This document shows positions 1-7,800 of a stretch of 21,285 bases of DNA, piece after piece. The stretch is from JBILVQ01 sp044370375 (GTDB taxonomy: Bacteria; Bacteroidota; Bacteroidia; UBA4408). Location: NCBI GenBank assembly GCA_044370375.1, contig JBILVQ010000027.1, positions 1 through 21,285 of the forward strand, in the 5' to 3' direction. A program made the position numbers and the translations under genes. Numbering within the stretch: position 1 is the first letter of the stretch; every line of letters starts with the position of its first letter. The notes under the pieces were generated by a model. The model worked only from the letters and a program-made list of their open reading frames with translations. It ran no database searches and was not told the origin of the DNA.

Positions 1-1
1 T

Positions 2-628
2 ACGCTGTGGGTTTTGGCAATGATTGGGCTTGGCAATGCGCTTTTTTCAAGTATGGTAGGTATTGCGCATTTCAATATCAAAACTATTTTTTGGTTCGAA
101 GTTTATACGGTTTTGGTGGGTATTTTTCCTACCATGGCTACCCTTGTGGTAAAAGAAAAAATCCTTTCTAAAAAATACGAAAAGGAAAGCGAACAAATCA
201 ACCAAATTATTGAACCCAGGCAACAAAGCACAGAAGTTGCAGGCACCATGGCTGCTGGACAAAGCCTGAATGAAAATGTAAAACTACTCTTCCCTTCCGA
301 AAGCGGTAAAGAAGATCTTCACGTAAATGATGAAGATTTTTTATTTGTCCGCTCTGCCGATAACTATGCAGAAATTTATTTTCTTTCCGGAGGAAAAATC
401 CAAAAGAAAGTCATTCGCAGCTCGCTAAAAGCCATTGTGGCTGCCCTTCAGGGCAAGCAAAACATCTATCGTTGCCACAAAAGTTATTTGGTCAATCTTG
501 CAAAAGTGAATCATGTTTCAGGCAATGCACAAGGCTATAAATTGCATTTGAAAGACGTTGAAGACCAGATTCCGGTTTCCCGAAAGCTGAACGAAGAAAT
601 CAAAGAAATTCTTGAAAAACGTGCTTAA
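2..628 (+). CDS. Membrane-anchored LytTR-domain DNA-binding regulator (5' end cut by window)
   Basis: The reading frame is open to the left edge, so the N-terminus is missing; the TTG at 14 is only the first possible start inside the window. What remains begins with two hydrophobic segments, roughly the first 15 residues and the stretch FWFEVYTVLVGIFPTMATL, which should be membrane helices. A charged linker follows, then a LytTR DNA-binding domain over about the last 105 residues (DFLFVRSADNYAEIYF, then the IYRCHKSYLVNL core and PVSRKLNEEIKEIL at the end). LytTR proteins bind direct repeats in promoters. There is no response-regulator receiver domain in the visible part, so this is probably the integral-membrane LytTR type seen in Bacteroidota rather than an AlgR/LytR regulator. 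It converges on the glycosidase operon; a regulatory link is not shown. The family call is firm, the input signal unknown. Confidence 0.85.
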   Translation, partial: TLWVLAMIGLGNALFSSMVGIAHFNIKTIFWFEVYTVLVGIFPTMATLVVKEKILSKKYEKESEQINQIIEPRQQSTEVAGTMAAGQSLNENVKLLFPSESGKEDLHVNDEDFLFVRSADNYAEIYFLSGGKIQKKVIRSSLKAIVAALQGKQNIYRCHKSYLVNLAKVNHVSGNAQGYKLHLKDVEDQIPVSRKLNEEIKEILEKRA

Positions 629-650
629 AAAAAGCACCTCGCTTTTATTT
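621..650. terminator. Bidirectional hairpin terminator between convergent genes
   Basis: GTGCTT (621-626) pairs with AAGCAC (632-637) around a loop of five A. On the plus strand it is followed by a T-rich run (643-650). On the minus strand it is followed by GTTTTTC. The TAA of the LytTR gene (626-628) lies inside the hairpin and the minus-strand GH13 gene stops at 645, so one element can end transcription from both sides. Confidence 0.7.
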
Positions 651-2030
651 GATTTTTAAAACCAGATAATCCCAAGGTTTAAGTTCAAGATTTTTTAAAT
701 CGTTTGCCGTGTATTTCTTTTCGCTAAACAACTCCGTATAATCCGTATTGGCCAAAGAGGCATTTAGGCTAAAAGACTTTGGACTAGCAGAGAGATTAAT
801 TAAAACAATTACCTCATCCTCTCCCCTTTTTCTGCGGTAAGAAAAAATTGATTCGGGCGCAGAATTATCCAATCGTTCAAAAGGAACACTTAAATCGCAA
901 CCGGCCATGGCGGGATGATGCTGCTTTAATTGCAAAAGGCGCGTATAAAAATCGTTGAGAGGATAATCCTTCCAGTCAATCACATCTTTATCAAAAAATT
1001 TCAAACGATGGTTCAAAGCCGATTCCTGACCCGAATACACCAAAGGCATTCCGGGCAAAAAAGCGGTCAAAACAGCAAAGGCTTTGGCCCCATCACCCAT
1101 TCTTTCATACTCGGTTCCATTCCATGAATTCTCATCATGATTAGAAGTAAAATTCATACGACAGGCCAAAGGAGTGTATTCTTTTTGCATGCGAGCAACG
1201 TAGGCATCAATTTCTTTGGCATTCTTTTTACCTCCAGCAATTTCGGTTAGCAAATGAAAAAGACTCCAGGTGTAGGTCATGTGAAAACCTAAATGCAACT
1301 CGGCTTTTTCACCTTCGGCCAACATAAAAATATCAGGTTTAATTTTCTTTAATTCGCGGAAAGCTTCCACCCAAAAAGAAGTTGGAACCATTTCAGCCAC
1401 ATCGCATCGGAATCCGTCAATACCTGTTTTTTCAACCCAAAATTTCATTGCGTCAATCATGGCGCTGCGCATATTTTTGTTCTCGTAATCGAGATCAATT
1501 ACATCGCTCCAATCGGCCACCGGCGGAACAAACTTTCCGCTGGCATCTTTGGTAAAAAATTCAGGGTGCTCTACCGACCACTTGCTATCAGCCGCAGTAT
1601 GATTTGCCACCCAATCAATCATTACATGCATTCCCATACCATGAATAGTTTCCACTAAGTGTTTAAAATCATCCATGCTGCCATGTTCCGGATTTACGGC
1701 CAAATAATCCTGCACTGCATAATAACTGCCTAAACTTCCTTTGCGCTCCTTTAAGCCAATGGGGTGTATGGGCATAAACCATAGTATGTCAACACCCATC
1801 GATTTTAAGCGGGGCAATTCTTTTTCAAAATCCCGGAAACTGCCAGAAGCAGAATATTGCCGCAGGTTTACTTCATAAATAGTAGCATGCGCAGTCCATG
1901 CCGGGGCCTTTTGAAAAATCTGAAGGTTGGTGCTCACTTTCGGACTATCCATGTTAGAAAACTGGGCATCACTGCTAAGCGGACAAAACAGCACGGAAGC
2001 AAGGGCAAGAAAGAGAGAAGCTAGTTTCAT
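645..2030 (-). CDS. Exported GH13 alpha-amylase-family glycosidase
   Basis: A 461-residue glycoside hydrolase family 13 enzyme acting on alpha-1,4-glucans or maltooligosaccharides. Residues 1-22 form a Sec signal peptide (hydrophobic core LASLFLALASVLF, likely cut after SDA), so it acts in the periplasm or outside. All four GH13 regions are visible: DWVANH (139-144), GFRCDVAEM with the nucleophile Asp210, MLAEGE with the acid/base Glu239, and TSNHDENSW with the transition-state Asp299. A beta-sandwich C-terminal domain follows (about 390-461). No carbohydrate-binding domain precedes the barrel, unlike the upstream neighbour. It is the last gene of the five-gene operon, 17 bp after the GH13 lipoprotein gene. 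Exact specificity (alpha-amylase, cyclomaltodextrinase or oligo-glucosidase) cannot be read from the sequence. Confidence 0.92.
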   Translation of the reverse strand: MKLASLFLALASVLFCPLSSDAQFSNMDSPKVSTNLQIFQKAPAWTAHATIYEVNLRQYSASGSFRDFEKELPRLKSMGVDILWFMPIHPIGLKERKGSLGSYYAVQDYLAVNPEHGSMDDFKHLVETIHGMGMHVMIDWVANHTAADSKWSVEHPEFFTKDASGKFVPPVADWSDVIDLDYENKNMRSAMIDAMKFWVEKTGIDGFRCDVAEMVPTSFWVEAFRELKKIKPDIFMLAEGEKAELHLGFHMTYTWSLFHLLTEIAGGKKNAKEIDAYVARMQKEYTPLACRMNFTSNHDENSWNGTEYERMGDGAKAFAVLTAFLPGMPLVYSGQESALNHRLKFFDKDVIDWKDYPLNDFYTRLLQLKQHHPAMAGCDLSVPFERLDNSAPESIFSYRRKRGEDEVIVLINLSASPKSFSLNASLANTDYTELFSEKKYTANDLKNLELKPWDYLVLKIK

Positions 2031-2047
2031 GAGAATAAAGCTTAATG

Positions 2048-4429
2048 TTAAAAATTAGAGGAAAGAATTTCGAAAGAATGCGGAGGCAACACCACAGAAA
2101 TTTCATTCTGCATAATGCTCCATTTAGAATCGAAATGTTTCTTTAAGGCCGAGGAGGCATACTTTTTAGGAACCTTAACTTTGATGGTTTGCGGTTGATC
2201 AGATTTATTAAAAAAAACAATGGCCACATTATCGAGATAATAGCGTGCATAGGACATCACATCCTCTCCTTCTTTGAGCCAATCCATATCACCCAGCAGC
2301 AAGGCAATGTTCGACTTTCTGATTCTGAACAATTCGCGGGTAATTTTCAATTGCTCTCTTTCCTTGTCGGTTAGCTTCTCAAATTCCATCATTCTTCGGT
2401 TGTCCGGATCACCGGCACCGGGCATGCCGAATTCATCGCCATAATACAAAATGGGTATGCCCGGCATGGTTGTAATCAAGGCCATGAGTTGGGCTAACTT
2501 TTGATAAGATGCAGCATTTTTTACCGTAATTTTTCTATTCCAACCGGCCTCTTTTTCGTCCTCACCAGGAGCAATTGAACCATCTGCAATGGTAATAAAA
2601 CGGGGGATATCATGATTGCCGGAAATATTTCCCATTAAATGATGGTAACCATAATACATAAAACTCTCCTCCATGGATTGCTTTAACTGTAAAAAGGAAC
2701 CATTCTTTGCCGTAAGCGCGGTTCTTGCATCAAAATAAAAATTAAAATCAAACTGGGCATCCTGCATCCCTGAGCTGACGTAGCTTCCAATCAATTCTCT
2801 GCTTCCAAATGTTTCACCAATCTGGTACAATTTATCTGCTTTTTCAGGGCCTATGCTGTTCTTTATTTTTTTGGTTAATGCACGCCAAAAAGCTTCAGAA
2901 ACATGTTTGGTAGCATCATGCCGGAACCCATCCACCTTGAATTTATCAATCCAATAAATGGCCGAATCAGCCAAGGCATTGATTACTTCGGGTTTCGTAT
3001 AATCCAGGTCAGGCAAAAAAGTATCGAACCAAGTGGTTAATCTTTGCTCATCCCAAAGTCTGATATTCTTTCTACCATCGGGCAAATCAATTCCGGTGAA
3101 CCAATCAGGATGTTGCTTATACATGGGATGCTCCTGATGAACATGGTTTGAAACATAATCAATCAAGATATTCATATCGGCAGCATGTGCCTTCTTTACC
3201 AATTCTATCAAAGATGCATCACCTCCAAAACGATGATCAACTTTGGTTGAAGAAATCGGCCAATAACCATGATAACCGGAGTATTTTCTATGCGGAGCCG
3301 GATATTCAACGTATGCAATTTCGGGATTCTGAACAACCGGTGAAAGCCAGATGGTGTTAAAGCCCAGGTTGGTAAAATAATGATGATTCAAACGGTCGGT
3401 AACGCCCTCGAGGTCACCGCCCATATAATTGGCCTTGGGAAAAACCATGGCATCTTTTACCGGCTGATCGTTTTTAATATTTCCATTGCTAAAGCGGTCA
3501 ACCATTAAAAAATACATCATCATGCCCCATTTATCATGCCTTGTCAACTCCCTGCTATCTGCAACCACTTTGCCATATTTTAACGGAACCACCAAATCGT
3601 TGGAGGCACCAAAGCGATTCCAGGCATAGACCCTGATGACTGACGAACCTTCATCGCGGGCAATGTGCGGAATTTTTATTTCACACAAAGACGGGGTCCG
3701 CTGACACATGTGGGTGATATCTATATTATCCCATAAAACAATATAATTTTCGGGAAACTGACGGGTTACAACACGAATCAGTGAACCCTCGGCATAATCA
3801 ACAAAAATTCGCGGTGCCCGGGTGTTTGAAATTTCGCCTAACTGCAATGGAGAATTAAATCCGCCCATGTTGTTGGATACAGAATCCTTGTTAGAAGGAT
3901 CCAACATCCAACGGCCATCTACCACCATTTGGTAAACATACTTTCCGGGATTCAAAGAAAGTTTTAAAGACCAGTTGTTCCCTTCTTTTTTCAAGGGTGA
4001 ATTGGTGGGGGTCCAACCGTTAAAATCGCCTGCAACAGCCACCGATTGATGATTTCCACTTACATCATTCAGTGAAAAAGTATGCTCAATTTTTCTTGAT
4101 TTTTTTAATACCACACCATAATCACCGCTGGTGGTTTCAATGGTTAAAACAGACAACAAGGGTACATTTACAGAAGCAATGAGCGTACACAAAGTTTTAT
4201 CGGCCGAGAGTATTTTGGTAAAACTTTCATCTACCTGCACCCCTCGAATCAACGTAGCATCAGCAATAAAATCTTCAAGGTGAAGTACGGTTGTATCCTT
4301 GTTTAAATTTACCGGCAAAAAGGGTGTTTTGCTTAGCCATTTTTCGGGCTTCACCGGCTCACCAACCTTGTTTTTACAGGCCGATAGGCTGAGAATGGCC
4401 GCTAAAACAAAAAGAAAAAAATGCTTCAT
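2048..4429 (-). CDS. GH13 lipoprotein with CBM48-like domain (neopullulanase/cyclomaltodextrinase type)
   Basis: A 793-residue enzyme with a lipoprotein signal ending in the lipobox LSAC (Cys18), so it is anchored in the outer membrane or periplasm. About residues 115-190 form a CBM48/AMPK-type beta-sandwich (AGDFNGWTP, then PGKYVYQMVVDGRW). The GH13 barrel starts near residue 300 (MMMYFLMVDRFSNG). Its catalytic regions are DYVSNH (424-429), GFRHDATKH with nucleophile Asp505, YQIGETFG with acid/base Glu539 and SGNHD with Asp607; FGMPGAGDPDNRR is typical of the cyclomaltodextrinase/neopullulanase group. A C-terminal beta domain closes the protein. SusA of Bacteroides is a functional analogue, but orthology is not claimed. 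The ATG overlaps the GH31 stop by one base (TAATG), so the two are probably translationally coupled. The minus-strand reading is uninterrupted. Confidence 0.92.
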   Translation of the reverse strand: MKHFFLFVLAAILSLSACKNKVGEPVKPEKWLSKTPFLPVNLNKDTTVLHLEDFIADATLIRGVQVDESFTKILSADKTLCTLIASVNVPLLSVLTIETTSGDYGVVLKKSRKIEHTFSLNDVSGNHQSVAVAGDFNGWTPTNSPLKKEGNNWSLKLSLNPGKYVYQMVVDGRWMLDPSNKDSVSNNMGGFNSPLQLGEISNTRAPRIFVDYAEGSLIRVVTRQFPENYIVLWDNIDITHMCQRTPSLCEIKIPHIARDEGSSVIRVYAWNRFGASNDLVVPLKYGKVVADSRELTRHDKWGMMMYFLMVDRFSNGNIKNDQPVKDAMVFPKANYMGGDLEGVTDRLNHHYFTNLGFNTIWLSPVVQNPEIAYVEYPAPHRKYSGYHGYWPISSTKVDHRFGGDASLIELVKKAHAADMNILIDYVSNHVHQEHPMYKQHPDWFTGIDLPDGRKNIRLWDEQRLTTWFDTFLPDLDYTKPEVINALADSAIYWIDKFKVDGFRHDATKHVSEAFWRALTKKIKNSIGPEKADKLYQIGETFGSRELIGSYVSSGMQDAQFDFNFYFDARTALTAKNGSFLQLKQSMEESFMYYGYHHLMGNISGNHDIPRFITIADGSIAPGEDEKEAGWNRKITVKNAASYQKLAQLMALITTMPGIPILYYGDEFGMPGAGDPDNRRMMEFEKLTDKEREQLKITRELFRIRKSNIALLLGDMDWLKEGEDVMSYARYYLDNVAIVFFNKSDQPQTIKVKVPKKYASSALKKHFDSKWSIMQNEISVVLPPHSFEILSSNF

Positions 4430-6897
4430 TACTTCATTGAAATTATAAATTCATCACCCGAATGGTCGACCAAAACATAGGGTAATGCTTCTATGCTTCT
4501 ACTTTTTTTATCTGTCTTTGTGAAGGGATCAAAATCAAGCGGGGGCTCAATGTATTGAATCGTCTCCTCTCCTTTGGTAAGCGATGTACCATTCATAGAA
4601 AAAACCGCATTGGGTTTTATTCCGTGCCAATAGATATGAAGTTTCGTAAAATGTGATTGCATGCTTCCTTCGGCTTTAGCAAAATGAAGCAACCCGTTTT
4701 CTACATCGAAAAAAATGTTTCGTTTAAAGAAAACATTTTGTTCGCAGTCATAGGTAGCACCATCATCTTCATAATAATCAAAGCTGCCGTTGCCTGCACC
4801 AAACACATGTAAATAAAGGGTTTCGGAGGGTTTGTTCAACAGAGATTCTACCTGCGATTGCATTGGAATGATACTTCCTGCTTTCACATAAAGGGGTAAA
4901 ATTTCTTTGGGAACTTCCCGCAATATTTCTTGTTTACCGGTGAACAATTGGTCGGTATAAAAATCAAACCAAAGTCCTTCGGGCAAATAAACCTTTGTAA
5001 AATTTTTATTGCTTTCAACGGGTATTACCAAAAAGGAAGCACCAAATAAATATTGGTTTTGATACTCGTGGCGATAAATATTTTCATCAAAGGCATGGTT
5101 CAGTGCTAGGGATCGGGCCACGGGTAATCCGCTGCGGTGTGCCTCGTAGAACATACTATACAAGTAAGGCATCAGGCGGTAACGCAAACGAATATAATTT
5201 TTAGCAATGGCTTCGGTTTCTTCACCAAAAGCCCAAGGTTCAGCATCGCGGCTGTTGATCATGGAATGGGCTCTGAAGAAGGGAGAAAAGGCACCAATGC
5301 TGATCCAGCGTGCCATCAGTTCCGGACTTGCTTCACCGGCAAAGCCACCCACATCATAGCCGGCAAAAGGCACAGCGGAAAGTCCAAGGCTATTCACCAA
5401 CCGAATTCCGGCCATCATGTGTTCATCGGAAGCAACATTATCACCGGTCCAAACAGCCGAATAGCGCTGAATACCGGAGAATCCGGCTCTTGTTAGCACA
5501 AAAGGACGTTTGCCATCTAAATGTTTCCTTGCCCCTTCATAGGTACTACGTGCCATGTTAAAGCCGTAAACATTTCTTGCTTTTTTATGAGTAGCACCTT
5601 CCCCATCGTAATCAAACTCAATCAAATCGGGCAGATGTTGTCCCCATGCAGCCGGTTCATTCATATCGTTCCAATAGCCCTCAATGCCGGTATCGAGCAA
5701 ATCCTGTAAAGCATTTCCCCACCATTCGCGGGCAGCGGCCTTCGTAAAATCGGGAAAATGCGACCAGCCCGGCCAAACCTGTCCTGCATAGTGGCTTCCA
5801 TCGGGATATTTTACCAGCAAATCATTTTGCAAAGCTTCTTCATAAGGTGCATATCCTTTTTCAATTTTCACACCAGGATCTAAAATTAAAACCAAATGAA
5901 ATCCGAGTGCTTTTAACTCCGCTGCCAAAGCTTTCGGGTCAGGAAAGCGCTCTTGGTGCCAGGTAAAAACTTTATAGGCATCCATATAATGAATGTCGAG
6001 ATAAATTACATCGGCAGGAATGCCTTTATCGCGGAATGTTTTAGCAACCGATAATACTTCCTTATCAGGATAGTAGCTGTATCGGCATTGTTGAAAGCCC
6101 AGACTCCAGCGTGGAGGCAATGACATTTTGCCCGTGAGGTTGGCGTATTCCTTTACAATTCCTTCTACCGAAGCATGATGAAAAAAATAATAATTCATTT
6201 CACCGGCTTCGGCCTGAAAATAGGCAAAGCGGTTGTTGGAGGCGCCAAAGTTAAACGTACTTTTATGCGTGTTATCCAAAAAAATTCCGTAGGCCAACGA
6301 CTCCTCTTTGATGCCGATAAAAAAAGGAGTACTCATGTAAATAGGGTCGGCATCTACGCCATAAGCAAAGTGATCGGTATTCCAGTTTACATAGGCTTTT
6401 CCTCTTCTGTCGAGCGGTCCGGTTTTTTCTCCTAAACCAATAAATCTTTCCTGCTCATGCAATACCTTGTAAGTGGTTATTTCATTACCCATGCGCGAGG
6501 TTCCGAAAGCAGGATCATCCGCATTAATGAGTTTTCCATCTAAAGTAAAAAAAGAAAAACGCAAGGGATACTTTGCAATTTTAAGCAGCAATGCTGAAGT
6601 TTTGAGATGTATTTCCTCATCGTTTTCAACAATGGAAAAACCCTCTTCCATAGGGTTGGCGACCACCGCATAAGAAAAATCATTGCGGACTTCATCCCTT
6701 CTGTAAATACGGATGCGCAAGGCATGCGGACTATAAACACTAACTTCAACCGTATCCTCTACAGTATGCATTCTTAATCCAACGGGCAATAATTCCAACG
6801 ACAAAAAATTGCCTATGGACTGATTGAAATGATTCAAGTTCTTTTTTACTGCGGATGAATCAGGATGCATAATGGGAGTATTGGAACCGGACGGCAT
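4429..6897 (-). CDS. Cytoplasmic GH31 alpha-glucosidase
   Basis: A glycoside hydrolase family 31 enzyme of about 822 residues that releases glucose from the non-reducing ends of alpha-glucosides. The signature WNDMNEP (409-415) carries the nucleophile Asp411; the acid/base is Asp486 in VWTGDN. RAHSM...EPW, typical of GH31, follows. Order: N-terminal beta-sandwich, (beta/alpha)8 barrel from about 260 to 585, proximal C-terminal beta domain, and a DUF5110-like distal domain (FDYYEDDGATYD). There is no signal peptide, so it should work in the cytoplasm on imported oligosaccharides. The start is uncertain: ATG at 6897 is chosen; a TTG at 6909 would overlap the kinase stop (TTGA), and another ATG lies at 6870. 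None has a clear Shine-Dalgarno sequence. It is the third gene of the operon. The family call is firm; the bond preferred (alpha-1,4, alpha-1,6 or other) is not visible. Confidence 0.94.
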   Translation of the reverse strand: MPSGSNTPIMHPDSSAVKKNLNHFNQSIGNFLSLELLPVGLRMHTVEDTVEVSVYSPHALRIRIYRRDEVRNDFSYAVVANPMEEGFSIVENDEEIHLKTSALLLKIAKYPLRFSFFTLDGKLINADDPAFGTSRMGNEITTYKVLHEQERFIGLGEKTGPLDRRGKAYVNWNTDHFAYGVDADPIYMSTPFFIGIKEESLAYGIFLDNTHKSTFNFGASNNRFAYFQAEAGEMNYYFFHHASVEGIVKEYANLTGKMSLPPRWSLGFQQCRYSYYPDKEVLSVAKTFRDKGIPADVIYLDIHYMDAYKVFTWHQERFPDPKALAAELKALGFHLVLILDPGVKIEKGYAPYEEALQNDLLVKYPDGSHYAGQVWPGWSHFPDFTKAAAREWWGNALQDLLDTGIEGYWNDMNEPAAWGQHLPDLIEFDYDGEGATHKKARNVYGFNMARSTYEGARKHLDGKRPFVLTRAGFSGIQRYSAVWTGDNVASDEHMMAGIRLVNSLGLSAVPFAGYDVGGFAGEASPELMARWISIGAFSPFFRAHSMINSRDAEPWAFGEETEAIAKNYIRLRYRLMPYLYSMFYEAHRSGLPVARSLALNHAFDENIYRHEYQNQYLFGASFLVIPVESNKNFTKVYLPEGLWFDFYTDQLFTGKQEILREVPKEILPLYVKAGSIIPMQSQVESLLNKPSETLYLHVFGAGNGSFDYYEDDGATYDCEQNVFFKRNIFFDVENGLLHFAKAEGSMQSHFTKLHIYWHGIKPNAVFSMNGTSLTKGEETIQYIEPPLDFDPFTKTDKKSRSIEALPYVLVDHSGDEFIISMK

Positions 6898-6905
6898 GCA
6901 AAAAA

Positions 6906-7775
6906 TCAACTGTCTTTTTTAGATGGAATCAAATATTTCATGTGATAGCTTACCAAACCATGAATAGGTTTTTGGATGATATTACCAACGGTAATGCCCA
7001 TGCAGGAGGCGGAATTGCGCAATATATCTTCAAAGAAAAAAGCGATGCTGCCAATAAAGTGCACCGGAACTTTTCGGTAATTGGGAAAACATTGCACATG
7101 ATTTTCCATGAAATGGCGCATGCCTGCACTTACCGTTTCAACCACCCAAGGGTTATCGCGGTTAGAAGAAAACACCTTCATGAAAGAAGCCAAATAAACA
7201 TTGGCATGAGGTTTCATGTAAACATTCTCAAATATTACTGATTTATTCAGCTGATATTCTTTTTCCAGCATCTCGTGCAAACTAGGCGGCAAGCGTTGGT
7301 AAAGGAACTCCGTCAATAATTTTTTTCCATAATAACTTCCGCTTCCTTCATCACCCAAGATGTAACCCAACGCAGGAACTTCTTCGGATAAATTATCACC
7401 ATCAAAGAAACAAGAATTAGAGCCTGTTCCTAAAATACAGGTAATACCGGGTCTGTCGTCATAAGTAGCAAAGGCTGCACCAACCAAATCATGATCTACA
7501 TAGATATTGGCCTTTTTAAAAACACTTTGCAAAGCGGCTTCCACCACAGCTTTCAATGCTCGGGATGAACAGCCCGCACTATACAAGAACACCAATTCAA
7601 CTTTGGTGGCAATAGCGGTTAAACCTGGATTGCCGAGTATGGCATTGGCAATAATTTTCTCATCATGAAAAAAGGGATTAAATCCCATGGTACTGAAGCT
7701 TTCCAGCTCCTTTCCCGATTCATCAACCAGCATCCAGTCACATTTGGTTGATCCACTGTCGGCAATTAAATACAT
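6906..7775 (-). CDS. BadF/BadG/BcrA-type sugar kinase (N-acetylglucosamine kinase-like)
   Basis: A 289-residue ASKHA-fold kinase. It begins MYLIADSGSTKCDW, the phosphate-1 loop of the BadF/BadG N-acetylglucosamine kinase group; the phosphate-2 loop is ILGTGSNSC (about 114-122), an acidic VDHDLVGAA segment (93-101) supplies the likely catalytic Asp, and the adenosine-side motif is FIGSIAFFF (240-248). Members phosphorylate GlcNAc, glucosamine or glucose with ATP in the cytoplasm. The start at 7775 is chosen over a longer frame from 7847 because the DSGST motif normally sits at the extreme N-terminus and AGGAAG stands 1-2 bases before this ATG region, a rare visible Shine-Dalgarno here. It sits 25 bp after the aldehyde dehydrogenase gene and immediately before GH31. 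In this setting glucose is a plausible substrate (inference). Confidence 0.88.
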   Translation of the reverse strand: MYLIADSGSTKCDWMLVDESGKELESFSTMGFNPFFHDEKIIANAILGNPGLTAIATKVELVFLYSAGCSSRALKAVVEAALQSVFKKANIYVDHDLVGAAFATYDDRPGITCILGTGSNSCFFDGDNLSEEVPALGYILGDEGSGSYYGKKLLTEFLYQRLPPSLHEMLEKEYQLNKSVIFENVYMKPHANVYLASFMKVFSSNRDNPWVVETVSAGMRHFMENHVQCFPNYRKVPVHFIGSIAFFFEDILRNSASCMGITVGNIIQKPIHGLVSYHMKYLIPSKKDS

Positions 7776-7800
7776 GCTTCCTGTTGTTTTTAAATTTGTA

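Noticed and set aside
5137..5496. 119-codon plus-strand frame inside the GH31 gene
   Set aside because: Antisense shadow of a well-supported enzyme; no motif of its own.
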